Source: Rhodospirillaceae bacterium
GTDB lineage: Bacteria; Pseudomonadota; Alphaproteobacteria; Rhodospirillales; JABHCV01
Assembly: GCA_014382375.1 (NCBI GenBank)
Contig: JACNJU010000065.1
Coordinates: 1-64,000 of the forward strand
Length of the DNA: 64,000 nt
Direction of reading: 5' to 3'
The notes below the pieces were generated by a model that did no database searches, had not been told where the DNA came from, and was given only the letters and a program-made list of their open reading frames with translations. Of the stretch, positions 18,878-27,787 are shown in pieces (the stretch's first letter is position 1; each line of letters begins with the position of its first letter). The translations under genes were made by a program, and so were the position numbers.

Positions 18878-19297
18878 TTAAGCGTTGTTTCGGACCTGTC
18901 CTGGAATCGGCAGGCGAACCGCATAGCGGCCTTCGCCCAAAAGCGCCTGAACAACCGCCGCCACAGTCAGGAATACCGGATATTCCCAGCCGCCGCCTTC
19001 GGCGCTGAAGACCCAGCCATTGCCAAAGTGAACCTGGGCCGCGCCCAGCAGAACCGGGATGATGACGATAGAGACGGGGCGCACATAGAGCCCTGCAATC
19101 AGCATGAGGCCGCCGCCGACTTCTACCAGGGTTACGACATAGGCGAGGAAACCCGGATAGCCGATGGATTCAAAGAAGCCAACGGTACCGGGCATGGTGA
19201 AGACAAAAATCTTCAAAAACCCGTGGGCGAGCAGCATAACGCCCAGGGCCAGGCGCAATATCAGTGCCGCGTATGAGGAAGAATTTTCGCTAGGCAT
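18878..19297 (-). CDS. DoxX family membrane protein
   Basis: A 139-residue protein with four predicted membrane helices. The LRLALGVMLLAHGFLKIF opening and the FFESIGYPGFLAYVV segment are typical of DoxX/DoxD-like proteins. The family's function is unclear, though it is associated with quinone and thiol stress. The start at 19297 has AAGGAGAAAG ahead. It leads the leftward pair with the Xi-class GST and is divergent from LysR. Confidence 0.87.
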   Translation of the reverse strand: MPSENSSSYAALILRLALGVMLLAHGFLKIFVFTMPGTVGFFESIGYPGFLAYVVTLVEVGGGLMLIAGLYVRPVSIVIIPVLLGAAQVHFGNGWVFSAEGGGWEYPVFLTVAAVVQALLGEGRYAVRLPIPGQVRNNA

Positions 19298-19376
19298 GGT
19301 CTTTCTCCTTGAAATTTCCGAGTGGTGGACAATCATTTGAATAATCATCAGGAGACTGTACGGCCCATTAAGTAAG

Positions 19377-19422
19377 TAGACAATTTGGCTATTTTGAATA
19401 TAATTGTTTCCATTACGGAAAC
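19377..19422 (+). promoter_or_regulatory. lysR promoter with palindromic operator
   Basis: TAGACA (19377-19382), a 16-base spacer and a consensus TATAAT (19399-19404) form a good promoter toward the LysR gene. The perfect palindrome GTTTCC-ATTAC-GGAAAC (19406-19422) begins two bases after the -10 and covers the likely start point, 15 bases ahead of the ATG at 19437. Such placement suits autorepression. Opposite-strand TTGTCT and TACAGT, 17 bases apart, could drive doxX. Confidence 0.6.
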
Positions 19423-19436
19423 TATAGTGAGGCACC

Positions 19437-20342
19437 ATGGACACCCTGAACGGCTATGCGGTTTTTACCAAGGTTATCGAAACCGGTGGTTTTTCTGCGG
19501 CTGCCCGTGAGCTCAACATCAGCAAATCGGCGGTCAGCAAGCACATCGCCAAGCTTGAAGATCACCTAGGCGTCAGGTTGCTTAACCGGACCACCCGTAA
19601 ATTGTCACCAACCGAGGTCGGCGCGACTTTTTACGAACGGGCGCGGCGGATTGTTCAGGATGTGGAGGAGACCGAGCAAGCCGTCAGCGCCTTGCACGTC
19701 GAACCGCGCGGCACCTTGCGCCTGAACGTGCCGATGTCGTTTGGCGTCTCCCATGTCGCCCCGATCCTGTCAGATTTCAGCAACCGCTATCCGGACCTCA
19801 ACATCGACATGGTCCTGAATGACCGTCTGGTCGATCTTCTTGACGAAGGGTTTGATGTTGCCATCCGCATCGCCCGCCTGCCTGACTCGACCCTGATCGC
19901 CCGCAAGCTGGCACCGATGCGACTGGCCCTTTGCGCCACCCCCCGGTATTGGAAAGAACACGGCATCCCCACCTGTCCATCACAATTGAAAGACTACAAC
20001 TGCCTGATATACAGCTACCTTATCAAAAAGAATGAATGGTCGTTCAAGGGACCTGACGGAGAGATTTCGGTCAAGGTATCAGGCACGATCAGCGCCAATA
20101 ATGGCGACGCCCTTCGTGCTGCGGCCCTTAACAGTGTCGGCGTCTACCTGAGCCCGACTTTCATCGTCGGCGATGATCTGCGTAGTGGCCGCTTGCAATG
20201 CGTGCTCGAGCAATTCATGGAAACGGACCTGGCCATCTACGCCGTCTATCCCCACAACCGCTATCTTTCTGCTAAAGTACGGGCCTTCGTAGATTTTCTG
20301 GCCGAACACTATGGCCCCGAACCTTACTGGGATGGTTCATGA
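19437..20342 (+). CDS. LysR family transcriptional regulator
   Basis: A 301-residue LTTR. The winged helix-turn-helix is at residues 1-60 (FSAAARELNISKSAVSKHIAKLEDHLG) and the effector domain follows with the DVAIRIARLPDSTLIARKL pattern of the CrgA/AaeR-like group. It is divergent from doxX and the GST gene, its probable targets. Its stop overlaps the DUF1285 start (ATGA at 20339-20342), so it heads a rightward run of housekeeping genes, an unusual partner for a local regulator. Confidence 0.92.
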   Translation: MDTLNGYAVFTKVIETGGFSAAARELNISKSAVSKHIAKLEDHLGVRLLNRTTRKLSPTEVGATFYERARRIVQDVEETEQAVSALHVEPRGTLRLNVPMSFGVSHVAPILSDFSNRYPDLNIDMVLNDRLVDLLDEGFDVAIRIARLPDSTLIARKLAPMRLALCATPRYWKEHGIPTCPSQLKDYNCLIYSYLIKKNEWSFKGPDGEISVKVSGTISANNGDALRAAALNSVGVYLSPTFIVGDDLRSGRLQCVLEQFMETDLAIYAVYPHNRYLSAKVRAFVDFLAEHYGPEPYWDGS

Positions 20343-20848
20343 GCAAGCAGAAAAACGCCCTTCCCCTGGACGCCGTTTGCGGTGAAATTGATATCCGCAT
20401 TGATCGCACCGGCCAGTGGTTTCACGAAGGATCGCCAATTGGCAGGAAGGAACTGGTGAAACTGTTCGCCACTGTCCTGAAAAAAGATGATAACGGCGAC
20501 TATTGGCTGCAGACCCCGGTCGAGAAAGGCCGCATCCAGGTCGAGGACGCACCGTTCATTGCCGTCATTATGACTGTTGAGGGAAGCGGCGAGGCCCAGA
20601 CCCTTCACTTCGAAACCAATGTCGGCGACACCATGAGCGCCGGTCCTGATAATCCGATCAGGGTCGAGACCCATCCGGAAACCCGCGAACCTTCCCCCTA
20701 TGTCCTGGTCCGCGACAATCTGGAGGCCAAGATCGCACGGCCGGTGTTTTATGATCTGGTCGCCCTGGGCGTCGACCACGACGACGCTTTCGGGGTGTGG
20801 AGTGGTGGCCTGTTCTTCCCCCTTGGCCGTCTCGATGAGGGACTTTAA
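20339..20848 (+). CDS. DUF1285 family protein
   Basis: A 169-residue protein with the family's opening CGEIDIRIDRTGQWFHEGSPI and the central YWLQTPVEKGRIQVEDAPF. Function is unknown. In alphaproteobacteria it commonly sits upstream of a Nudix CoA pyrophosphatase and cca, exactly as here. It overlaps lysR by four bases and is one base apart from the Nudix gene. Confidence 0.88.
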   Translation: MSKQKNALPLDAVCGEIDIRIDRTGQWFHEGSPIGRKELVKLFATVLKKDDNGDYWLQTPVEKGRIQVEDAPFIAVIMTVEGSGEAQTLHFETNVGDTMSAGPDNPIRVETHPETREPSPYVLVRDNLEAKIARPVFYDLVALGVDHDDAFGVWSGGLFFPLGRLDEGL

Positions 20849-20849
20849 G

Positions 20850-21479
20850 ATGATCAGGATGACCCATCCCCTTTTCCCCCTGGACAGAGACTGGCTTGCC
20901 GGAAATCTTGATCAATCGGCAACGGCCCCTGAACAGGCACCGCGCGGCGACCACGATCTTAATCCGGGCACCCGCACGGGGAGTCCGCTGACTGCGGCGG
21001 CCGTACTGGTGCCGCTGGTCACATATCCTGACACCACAATGGTCCTGATGACCCGGCGCACCGATCATCTTGCCAATCATCCGGGCCAGGTCAGCTTTCC
21101 CGGGGGCCACATTGAGCCGGACGATGGTTCACCCGAAGAGACCGCCATTCGGGAAACCGAAGAAGAAACCGGCATTGCCCGCAACCATGTCGAGGTTATC
21201 GGCAGGCTTGATGATTATGAAACCCGGACCGGCTTCAGGGTCACACCGGTTGTGGCGCTGTTGACCCCGCCATTCGAAGTCAGCCCCGACACCCATGAAG
21301 TCGCCGAGGTCTTCGAGGTGCCGCTGGCGTTCCTGCTCGACCCGGCCAACCATCAACGTCATGCCCGCGAGTTTGAGGGTACGGAGCGACAATTCTTCGC
21401 CATGCCTTACAAGCAGCATTTTATCTGGGGGGCGACAGCCGGTATGTTGATCAATCTATATGAGGTCTTAAAAGAATGA
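20850..21479 (+). CDS. Nudix hydrolase, CoA pyrophosphatase-like
   Basis: A 209-residue hydrolase of nucleoside diphosphate derivatives, probably CoA or acyl-CoA. The Nudix box is GHIEPDDGSPEETAIRETEE plus ETGI, and the preceding NHPGQVSFPGG is the mark of CoA pyrophosphatases (NudL/YeaB group). ATG 20850, with GAGGGAC ahead, is chosen; 20859 is an alternative. It ends in an ATGA overlap with the DUF6111 gene. Confidence 0.9.
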   Translation: MIRMTHPLFPLDRDWLAGNLDQSATAPEQAPRGDHDLNPGTRTGSPLTAAAVLVPLVTYPDTTMVLMTRRTDHLANHPGQVSFPGGHIEPDDGSPEETAIRETEEETGIARNHVEVIGRLDDYETRTGFRVTPVVALLTPPFEVSPDTHEVAEVFEVPLAFLLDPANHQRHAREFEGTERQFFAMPYKQHFIWGATAGMLINLYEVLKE

Positions 21480-21763
21480 TCCGTGTCTTCCTTCTTTATG
21501 TGTTGCCAATCATCCTGCCCTGCTTGATGTATTTCTTCTGGATCGCCTTCGTCCACAAGTTTGACGAGGATGAGCCCGACAAGGCGGCGATGATACGCCA
21601 GGGGCCATGGTTCCGGCTCGTCCTGGCTGGCCTGTGCCTGATGGCTGTCGGCCTGGCCACCGCCGCCATCACCGGCGGCATGAACCCGGATGGTCACTAT
21701 CAGGCGCCATACGCCAAGGATGGCGAGATCGTGCCCGGCCGGATGGTTCCCACGAAGGAGTAA
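21476..21763 (+). CDS. DUF6111 family small membrane protein
   Basis: A 95-residue protein with two membrane helices, residues 3-25 and about 47-68, and a conserved GGMNPDGHYQAPYAKDGEIVPG tail. Function unknown. It overlaps the Nudix gene by four bases and is followed after five bases by cca, the usual arrangement in Rhodospirillales-like genomes. Confidence 0.82.
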   Translation: MIRVFLLYVLPIILPCLMYFFWIAFVHKFDEDEPDKAAMIRQGPWFRLVLAGLCLMAVGLATAAITGGMNPDGHYQAPYAKDGEIVPGRMVPTKE

Positions 21764-21768
21764 GGTTC

Positions 21769-23055
21769 GTGAGCACTGCTTTGCAACCGACCGGTAAACT
21801 GCCGCCACAACCGTGGATGACCGCGCCGCAAACGGTGGCGCTTATTAAAGCCCTTCAGGCCGATGGCAAGGAAGCCCGTTTTATTGGCGGCTGTGTCCGT
21901 AACGCCGTCTTCGGACTGCCGGTCACCGATATTGATATCGCCACCCCCGAACGGCCAGAGCGAGTGCTTGAACTTTTGCAGGTGGCCAACATCAAGGCCA
22001 TACCGACGGGTATCGAACACGGCACCATTACCGCCGTTATTGATGACTGGCACTATGAAGTCACGACCCTGCGCATTGACGTTGAAAGCCACGGACGCCA
22101 TGCCACCGTCGCCTTTAGTGACGACTGGCGAGCCGATGCCATGCGCCGCGACTTCACCATCAACACCCTGTCGTGCAACCTTGAAGGTGATATCTATGAT
22201 CCGTTGACCGGTCTTGACGATCTTGGCCAGCGCTGGGTCCGCTTCGTCGGCCTTGCCAGGGAGCGCATCGAAGAAGATGTGCTCAGGTTGCTGCGCTTTT
22301 TTCGCTTCCAGGCGACCTTTGCAGGAACCACCGTTGACCGGGAAGCCCTGGCCGCCTGTCGCTTGCTCGCCCCCCGCTTAAAAGAACTGTCCGCTGAACG
22401 GGTGCGCAGTGAACTGTTTAAAATCCTTGAAGCCCCCAATCCCGCCGATACCCTGGGGTTGATGAAGGGCGAGCGGGTCCTTGAACATGTCCTGCCCGAA
22501 GCTGAAAACCTTGGCCGCCTGCGCATGATCTGCTGGCTTGAGACGACGGCCATCAAAGTTCCATCGGTACGGCCCGATACCCTCAGGCGGCTCGCCGCCA
22601 CCCTTGCCAGCGATCCATCGGGCCATCAGGCGCTGGCTGCAAGGTTGCGCCTGTCCAACGAACAAACAGTGCGGTTGTCGACGATGACGAGCAGCACCCT
22701 CGCCATAAACCCGGAAACTGACCTCCCGGCCCGGCGCAAGGCCTTGTATCAACTGGGCGCAGATAATGTTCGCGATCTGCTTCTGCTTAACTGGGCCGAG
22801 GAAATGTCCATTGAACCGCGCCATAGCCCCCAACGTACAGAGGCATGGTTGGCTTTACTGGAAACCGCAGATAACTGGACACATCCCGTCTTTCCAATTA
22901 CTGGTGATGACGCCATAACCCTTGGACTGGAACAAGGCCCCGGCGTCGGTGACGTTCTTGGCGCGGTTGAAGACTGGTGGTGTGAAGGTGATTTCAAAGC
23001 CGACAGAAATCAATGCATGGAACGACTAAAAAAAATAATTGGGGAAATGACATGA
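21769..23055 (+). CDS. cca: CCA tRNA nucleotidyltransferase
   Basis: Adds or repairs the 3' CCA of tRNAs. The 428-residue protein opens with the nucleotidyltransferase motif FIGGCVRNAVFGLPVTDIDIA (GG plus DxD), then RRDFTINTL and the FVGLARERIEEDVLRLLRFFRF block that selects nucleotides, and a helical C-terminal body. GTG 21769 is chosen: it directly follows AAGGAG and the upstream in-frame stretch is the antiparallel frame of the DUF6111 gene. It ends in an ATGA overlap with the SGNH hydrolase gene. Confidence 0.93.
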   Translation: MSTALQPTGKLPPQPWMTAPQTVALIKALQADGKEARFIGGCVRNAVFGLPVTDIDIATPERPERVLELLQVANIKAIPTGIEHGTITAVIDDWHYEVTTLRIDVESHGRHATVAFSDDWRADAMRRDFTINTLSCNLEGDIYDPLTGLDDLGQRWVRFVGLARERIEEDVLRLLRFFRFQATFAGTTVDREALAACRLLAPRLKELSAERVRSELFKILEAPNPADTLGLMKGERVLEHVLPEAENLGRLRMICWLETTAIKVPSVRPDTLRRLAATLASDPSGHQALAARLRLSNEQTVRLSTMTSSTLAINPETDLPARRKALYQLGADNVRDLLLLNWAEEMSIEPRHSPQRTEAWLALLETADNWTHPVFPITGDDAITLGLEQGPGVGDVLGAVEDWWCEGDFKADRNQCMERLKKIIGEMT

Positions 23056-23690
23056 CGACTTTACGCATCTGTTTTGTCGGCGACAGCCTGACCAACGGCA
23101 CCAACGATGAGGAATTTCAGGGCTGGCCCGGACGCCTGTGCGCCGCCGAATGCGCTCGCGGCCATGAACTGACACACTATAATCTGGGGGTGCGGGCCGA
23201 AACGTCCGAACAGATCGAAAAGCGCTGGCGCGCCGAATGCGAATCCCGTCTGCTTGATATTCATCCAGGTGCGCTGGTTTTTTCCTTTGGCGTTAATGAT
23301 ATGGCCATTGAAAATTCCGGTCAGGTCCGGGTTTCCAGACAACGCTCCCTGGAGATGGCCAAAAGGATGCTTGGGCAAGCCCAACAGTGGAAGCCGACCT
23401 TGTGGATTGGCCCTGTGCCCGTCGATGAAACTCAGCAACCCTTTAATTCCGCCCCCGGGGTTGCCTACCATTTTTCGACCGGGCGGATGGCCGAACTTTG
23501 TCAGGACTATGAGGCGCTGGCCGCCGAGTTGGGCATTCCCTACCTTAAACTCATCCAGACCCTTGCCGCCGAAAAAGATTGGCAGGAGTCATTCCGGCAG
23601 GGTGACGGGGTCCATCCCGGCGGCGCTGGCTATCAGTTGATGGCCGATAGAATCAGCGCCTGGTCCGGATGGCGCGACTGGCTGGATTAA
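23052..23690 (+). CDS. SGNH/GDSL-type hydrolase
   Basis: A 212-residue esterase or lipase-like hydrolase. Block I is FVGDSLTNG with the nucleophile Ser near residue 11, block III is FSFGVNDMA, and block V is DGVHPGG holding the Asp and His of the triad. There is no signal peptide, so it is cytoplasmic. ATG 23052 overlaps the cca stop; the coupling with a tRNA-repair gene is odd but may be only positional. Substrate unknown. Confidence 0.87.
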   Translation: MTTLRICFVGDSLTNGTNDEEFQGWPGRLCAAECARGHELTHYNLGVRAETSEQIEKRWRAECESRLLDIHPGALVFSFGVNDMAIENSGQVRVSRQRSLEMAKRMLGQAQQWKPTLWIGPVPVDETQQPFNSAPGVAYHFSTGRMAELCQDYEALAAELGIPYLKLIQTLAAEKDWQESFRQGDGVHPGGAGYQLMADRISAWSGWRDWLD

Positions 23691-23978
23691 AACGGCACCT
23701 TTTATTAAGAACTAGTCCAATTACTATATTAGTATTACTTAATGTATTTAAATAAGTCGCGCCGAGAACAGCCACTAGCGCCTACCTGACAAGGTAGTGT
23801 GTATCCTCCTCACAGAAGCAGTAGTAATTGATGACACTTTTATACTAAGGTGCATCCGAATCATTTAAGAAGTTATGTGCTGAGGACTGATTATTGATCA
23901 CCATTACTATATTATCAAATTCTAATATTGCGACTAACTTGCGCCGTATTGCGAACTCCCATCTTGAGAGTGTCGTTC
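23691..23978. other. AT-rich intergenic region upstream of the alternative complex III operon
   Basis: About 288 bases, markedly richer in A and T than its surroundings, with no convincing reading frame. It must hold the promoter of the actA operon. I see several TATTAT/TATAAT-like stretches (around 23720-23750 and 23900-23930) but no single pair I would defend, and no complete TTGA-N6-TCAA box. Confidence 0.5.
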
Positions 23979-24677
23979 GTGAAGGTTGAAGCGAAAACCT
24001 GCCACGAACAAACCCACCGTCCGTTGTTCACGTGGACACGGATGTGGGCTGTACTCGTGCTTGCCGGGCTGCTGGGCGGACTGTCGCTATCAGGCTCGTC
24101 TTCCGCTGGCGAACTTATGGCGCCGCCACGTGTCCATACGCCGCCGGGCGCAGCCGACAGCGCGGATGAACCGCTGGGGCCGTTCCCCGGCGTTGTCGCC
24201 CCCGAAGGCACATACGAAGGCAAGAATGTCGAACAACCGATCGAATTTCCCCATGACCTTCACGCCGACACCAACAAGATCAATTGCCTGTACTGCCACA
24301 CCTACGCACGCCGTAGCGCGGTTGCCGGAATTCCGCCAACGTCCAAATGTATGGGCTGTCACAACGTTATCGCCACGGATCGCCCGCGCATCAAGAAGCT
24401 GACGGAATATTGGGAAAAGGGCGAGTCGCCACCGTGGAAAAAGGTCCATGACCTTCCCGATTATGTCCGCTTCACCCATGAGAGGCATTTAAAGAAGTTC
24501 CTGTTCGACAATCCTGACATGTCCGTCGAGCGCGTCGACGAGGTCTGCGCCCTGTGTCACGGGAACGTCAAGAAAATGACCGTGGCCAGGAAGCAAAAAC
24601 CCCTGACCATGGGATTCTGCACCCGCTGTCACGAGGCCAATGACGGCCCCTTCGATTGCCAGAAGTGTCACAAGTAG
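23979..24677 (+). CDS. actA: Alternative complex III subunit A, pentaheme cytochrome c
   Basis: Periplasmic electron-carrying subunit of the quinol:cytochrome c/oxidase complex ACIII. From GTG 23979 the protein has 232 residues: one N-terminal membrane helix (WAVLVLAGLLGGLSLSG) and five CxxCH haem motifs, in order CLYCH, CMGCH, CALCH, CTRCH and CQKCH. The start is uncertain: TTGAGAG lies eight bases ahead of the GTG, and an in-frame TTG at 23928 also exists. Gene order after it (B1, B2, C, D, E, F) confirms the assignment. Confidence 0.85.
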   Translation: MKVEAKTCHEQTHRPLFTWTRMWAVLVLAGLLGGLSLSGSSSAGELMAPPRVHTPPGAADSADEPLGPFPGVVAPEGTYEGKNVEQPIEFPHDLHADTNKINCLYCHTYARRSAVAGIPPTSKCMGCHNVIATDRPRIKKLTEYWEKGESPPWKKVHDLPDYVRFTHERHLKKFLFDNPDMSVERVDEVCALCHGNVKKMTVARKQKPLTMGFCTRCHEANDGPFDCQKCHK

Positions 24678-24694
24678 AGTGTTTTAGAGGAAGT

Positions 24695-26932
24695 ATGTCG
24701 GCAATGAGCAAAATCGAATTCGATCGCAGGGATTTTCTCAAAGTTATGGGCGTCAGTGGTGTCGCCGCCACCGTTGCCGGTTGCGATATGCCTTCCTACA
24801 TCACCTCTGAAGAAGGTGCCGAAGAAGTCATCCCCTACCTGTCGCCAGAGGAATTCGTTATTCCCGGTGTCGGCGTCCACTACGCCTCGACCTGTCTGCA
24901 ATGTCCGGCAACATGTGGTATCCGGGGCCGTGTTCGCGAAGGCCGGGTATTGAAACTTGAGGGCAATCCGAAGAGCGCCCTGAACACCGGCAAGTTGTGC
25001 CAGATGGGCCAGGCCGGATTGCAGACCCACTATAACCCGGACCGCCTGACAAAGCCGCTGGTTCGCAAGGACGGCGCGCTTGCTGAGGCCACCTGGGAAG
25101 ACGCCCTGGCCCTGATAGAAGAAAAAACCGGCCCGTCTTCAGGGCTCTCGGGGGGCCGCTTCGCCTGGCTTACCGGCACCATCAGCGGCCATCAGAGCGT
25201 TCTTCTGAAGGCCCACCTGGAAAGCCTTGGCTCTTCCAGTCATTTTGTCCACGAGGTCATTAACACCAGGGTCTGGCAAGCCGTCTGCCAGGATATGCTG
25301 GGTCAATCCATGCCCCGCTTGCGCATCGACAAGGCAAAAATGGTGTTGTCCTTCGGTGCCGATTTCCTGGGCACCTGGATGTCACCCATTCACTTCTCCG
25401 CCGACTATGCCAGGTTCCGCTCAGGCGAAGACCGCGGCATGCTGGTGCAGGCAGAACCATCGATGTCGCTGACCGGTGCCAACGCTGATCTGTGGGTTGC
25501 CCTGCGCCCCGGCACCGAAGGCGTGATGGCGCTGGGACTGGCAAATGTCCTGATTAACAAGGAACGCATGGATGCATCGGCCCTGCCCGCCGCCGCCCTG
25601 GAACTGATCAATCAATACGGCGTTTCAAGAACCACCAAGATGACTGGCATCGCCGGTGATCGCCTGATCCGCATTGCCCGGCACCTGAAAGAACGCTCGC
25701 CCAGTCTTGTGCTTGCTGGTGCTTCGGCGGCGGGTCACGTTGGTGGCTATCAGTCCGTACAAGCGGCGATGTTGTTGAATATCCTGCTTGGCAATATTGA
25801 TCAAACCATCGAAGCCAGTGGCGATTTCGCTTTGCCGCAACTGGCGTCGGTAAGCGGTGGCACGTCGGATTTGAGCCGTTTCGCCGATGCTGCCGGGGCC
25901 GGGAAGCTCGATGCCGTCTTCTTTGATGGCAGCAACCCGCTTTTCGCCGCCCCAAACCACCTTGGCTTGACCGAAAAATTCGACAGCATCCCCTTCAAGG
26001 TCGCCTTTAGCCAGTTCATGGACGAAACCACGGCCCACGCCGACGTCGTCCTGCCCATGGCATCGGCGCTTGAGGATTGGGGAACCCATGTCGCGGCTTA
26101 TCAGGGTGGAGATCACGAAATCGCCTTCCAGCAGCCGCTGATGGAGCCAATTTATCCAGGCACCCGCAGTTTTGGTGACATGTTGCTAGCCCTCAATTCC
26201 ATGCGCAACCCCGGTTCCTATGACGGACTGGAAGATTACTACGGCTATCTGCAAAGCGCTGTCGGATCAATCCCCGGCGTCCTCAAGGGTGAGGATGATG
26301 AAGCCATCAACGTCAGTGCCTGGAACCGGATATTGCAAGACGGCCGTCTGCAAATGCCGGTAGACACCAGGGCTTTCACCAGCAACCTTTCCATGGACGA
26401 CATGGACGTCAGGGACGCCGACCCCGCGTTTCCATATTATCTGGTGCCGACCCCGCGCGGCACTCTTTACGACGGACGCCACGCCAACATACCGTGGCTG
26501 CAGGAATCACCCGACCAGATCAGTAAAGTGGTGTGGAACTCGTGGGCCGAAATCCACCCGGTTACCGCCGCCAAGCTGGCTGTCGAGGAAGGGGACGTCA
26601 TCACAGTCACAACCCCGGACGGTGTCCTTGAAGTCCCCGTCTACATTCATAAAGGCATTCATGTTGACGTTGTCGCCGTGCCCATGGGACAGGGTCACGA
26701 GGACTATGGCCGCTACGCCAGGGGACGCGGCGTCAACCCGTTGAAAATCCTTCAGCCCGGCAGTGACGCCAAAACCGGCGAACTGGCCCTGTACGGTAGC
26801 CGGGCGGCGCTTGCCGCCACAGGACGCGCCGGTCGCCTGATCAAAATGGGCAACACTGAAACACAACACGGTCGCAAGATTGTCGCCACCATCACCGCCG
26901 AACAACAACGGCGCAACGAAGGAGACTCTTAA
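24695..26932 (+). CDS. actB1: Alternative complex III subunit B, molybdopterin-oxidoreductase-like half
   Basis: A 745-residue member of the molybdopterin oxidoreductase superfamily. It opens with a Tat signal (RRDFLKVMGVSGVAATVAGC, with a lipobox-like Cys). A [4Fe-4S]-type motif CLQCPATC with a fourth Cys in KLCQMG lies at about residues 67-110. The FLGTWMSPIHFSADYA segment is typical of ActB. In structurally known ACIII this domain carries no molybdenum cofactor, so its role here is probably structural or electron-relay. In many ACIII operons this half is fused to the ferredoxin half; here they are separate, three bases apart. Confidence 0.85.
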   Translation: MSAMSKIEFDRRDFLKVMGVSGVAATVAGCDMPSYITSEEGAEEVIPYLSPEEFVIPGVGVHYASTCLQCPATCGIRGRVREGRVLKLEGNPKSALNTGKLCQMGQAGLQTHYNPDRLTKPLVRKDGALAEATWEDALALIEEKTGPSSGLSGGRFAWLTGTISGHQSVLLKAHLESLGSSSHFVHEVINTRVWQAVCQDMLGQSMPRLRIDKAKMVLSFGADFLGTWMSPIHFSADYARFRSGEDRGMLVQAEPSMSLTGANADLWVALRPGTEGVMALGLANVLINKERMDASALPAAALELINQYGVSRTTKMTGIAGDRLIRIARHLKERSPSLVLAGASAAGHVGGYQSVQAAMLLNILLGNIDQTIEASGDFALPQLASVSGGTSDLSRFADAAGAGKLDAVFFDGSNPLFAAPNHLGLTEKFDSIPFKVAFSQFMDETTAHADVVLPMASALEDWGTHVAAYQGGDHEIAFQQPLMEPIYPGTRSFGDMLLALNSMRNPGSYDGLEDYYGYLQSAVGSIPGVLKGEDDEAINVSAWNRILQDGRLQMPVDTRAFTSNLSMDDMDVRDADPAFPYYLVPTPRGTLYDGRHANIPWLQESPDQISKVVWNSWAEIHPVTAAKLAVEEGDVITVTTPDGVLEVPVYIHKGIHVDVVAVPMGQGHEDYGRYARGRGVNPLKILQPGSDAKTGELALYGSRAALAATGRAGRLIKMGNTETQHGRKIVATITAEQQRRNEGDS

Positions 26933-26935
26933 GCA

Positions 26936-27787
26936 ATGTCTCTCGTCAGAAACTTTATCGAAGACTGGTCGCGTTACCGCAGAAGCATCGACGAAGGTGG
27001 CTTCCACGAATATGAACACATGTGGGGCATGGTCATCGATCTTGATAAATGCACCGGTTGCAATGCCTGTTCGGTGGCCTGTTACGCCGAAAACAACCTG
27101 GCCGTGGTTGGCGAGGACAAGTTCGAAAACGGACAGGGTATGCACTGGATGCGCATCGAACGTTATTGGGACGAGCCAAACATTGGCAACGAGCGGGTTC
27201 GCGACACCCAGGAACACGGCGCTTCGTTCATGCCGATGATGTGCCAGCAGTGTAATTCAGCGACCTGCGAGCCGGTTTGTCCGGTTTCTGCCGCTTATCA
27301 CACCCCTGATGGCCTTAACGCCCAGATTTATAACCGCTGTGTCGGTTCGCGTTACTGCGCCAACAACTGCCCGTATCGTCTGCGTTATTTCAATTTCTTC
27401 TCTTATTATGAAGACAGTTGGCCTTCGCCGCTGGACATGCAATTGAACCCGGACATTACCGTGCGCGACAAGGGCGTTATGGAAAAGTGTACCTTCTGTG
27501 TTCAGCGCATCAGGTCCACCAAAAACGCCGCCAAGATGGAAGACCGTCAGGTTGTCGATGGCGAAGTGCAAACGGCGTGTCAACAAACCTGCCCGACCTC
27601 GGCGATTGTTTTTGGCGATCTTCTTGATCATGAAAGCGACGTTCACAAGCTTTGGCATAAACACCAAACCCGCCTTGGTACGACGAAGCAGAAAAAAGAT
27701 AACCCTGAATTACGCGGATACAGGCTCTACGAACAACTCAATACCGAGCCTTCCGTCACTTACCTGGAACGGGTGCGAGACGTTTAA
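26936..27787 (+). CDS. actB2: Alternative complex III subunit B, four-cluster ferredoxin half
   Basis: A 283-residue iron-sulfur protein carrying four cysteine sets: CTGCNACSVAC, CQQCNSATCEPVCP, CVGSRYCANNCPY and CTFCVQRIRS...CQQTCP. This pattern, with the RYCANNCPYR spacing, is typical of the ActB ferredoxin domain and related CISM ferredoxins. It should wire the NrfD-like membrane subunit to the pentaheme ActA. It has no export signal of its own and probably travels with the Tat-bearing ActB1. The stop overlaps the actC start by one base (TAATG). Confidence 0.88.
   Translation: MSLVRNFIEDWSRYRRSIDEGGFHEYEHMWGMVIDLDKCTGCNACSVACYAENNLAVVGEDKFENGQGMHWMRIERYWDEPNIGNERVRDTQEHGASFMPMMCQQCNSATCEPVCPVSAAYHTPDGLNAQIYNRCVGSRYCANNCPYRLRYFNFFSYYEDSWPSPLDMQLNPDITVRDKGVMEKCTFCVQRIRSTKNAAKMEDRQVVDGEVQTACQQTCPTSAIVFGDLLDHESDVHKLWHKHQTRLGTTKQKKDNPELRGYRLYEQLNTEPSVTYLERVRDV

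Noticed and set aside
23691-23978. A complete FNR/FixK box ahead of the ACIII operon
   Set aside because: Only a half-site (TTGAT) is found, with no matching ATCAA at the right distance.
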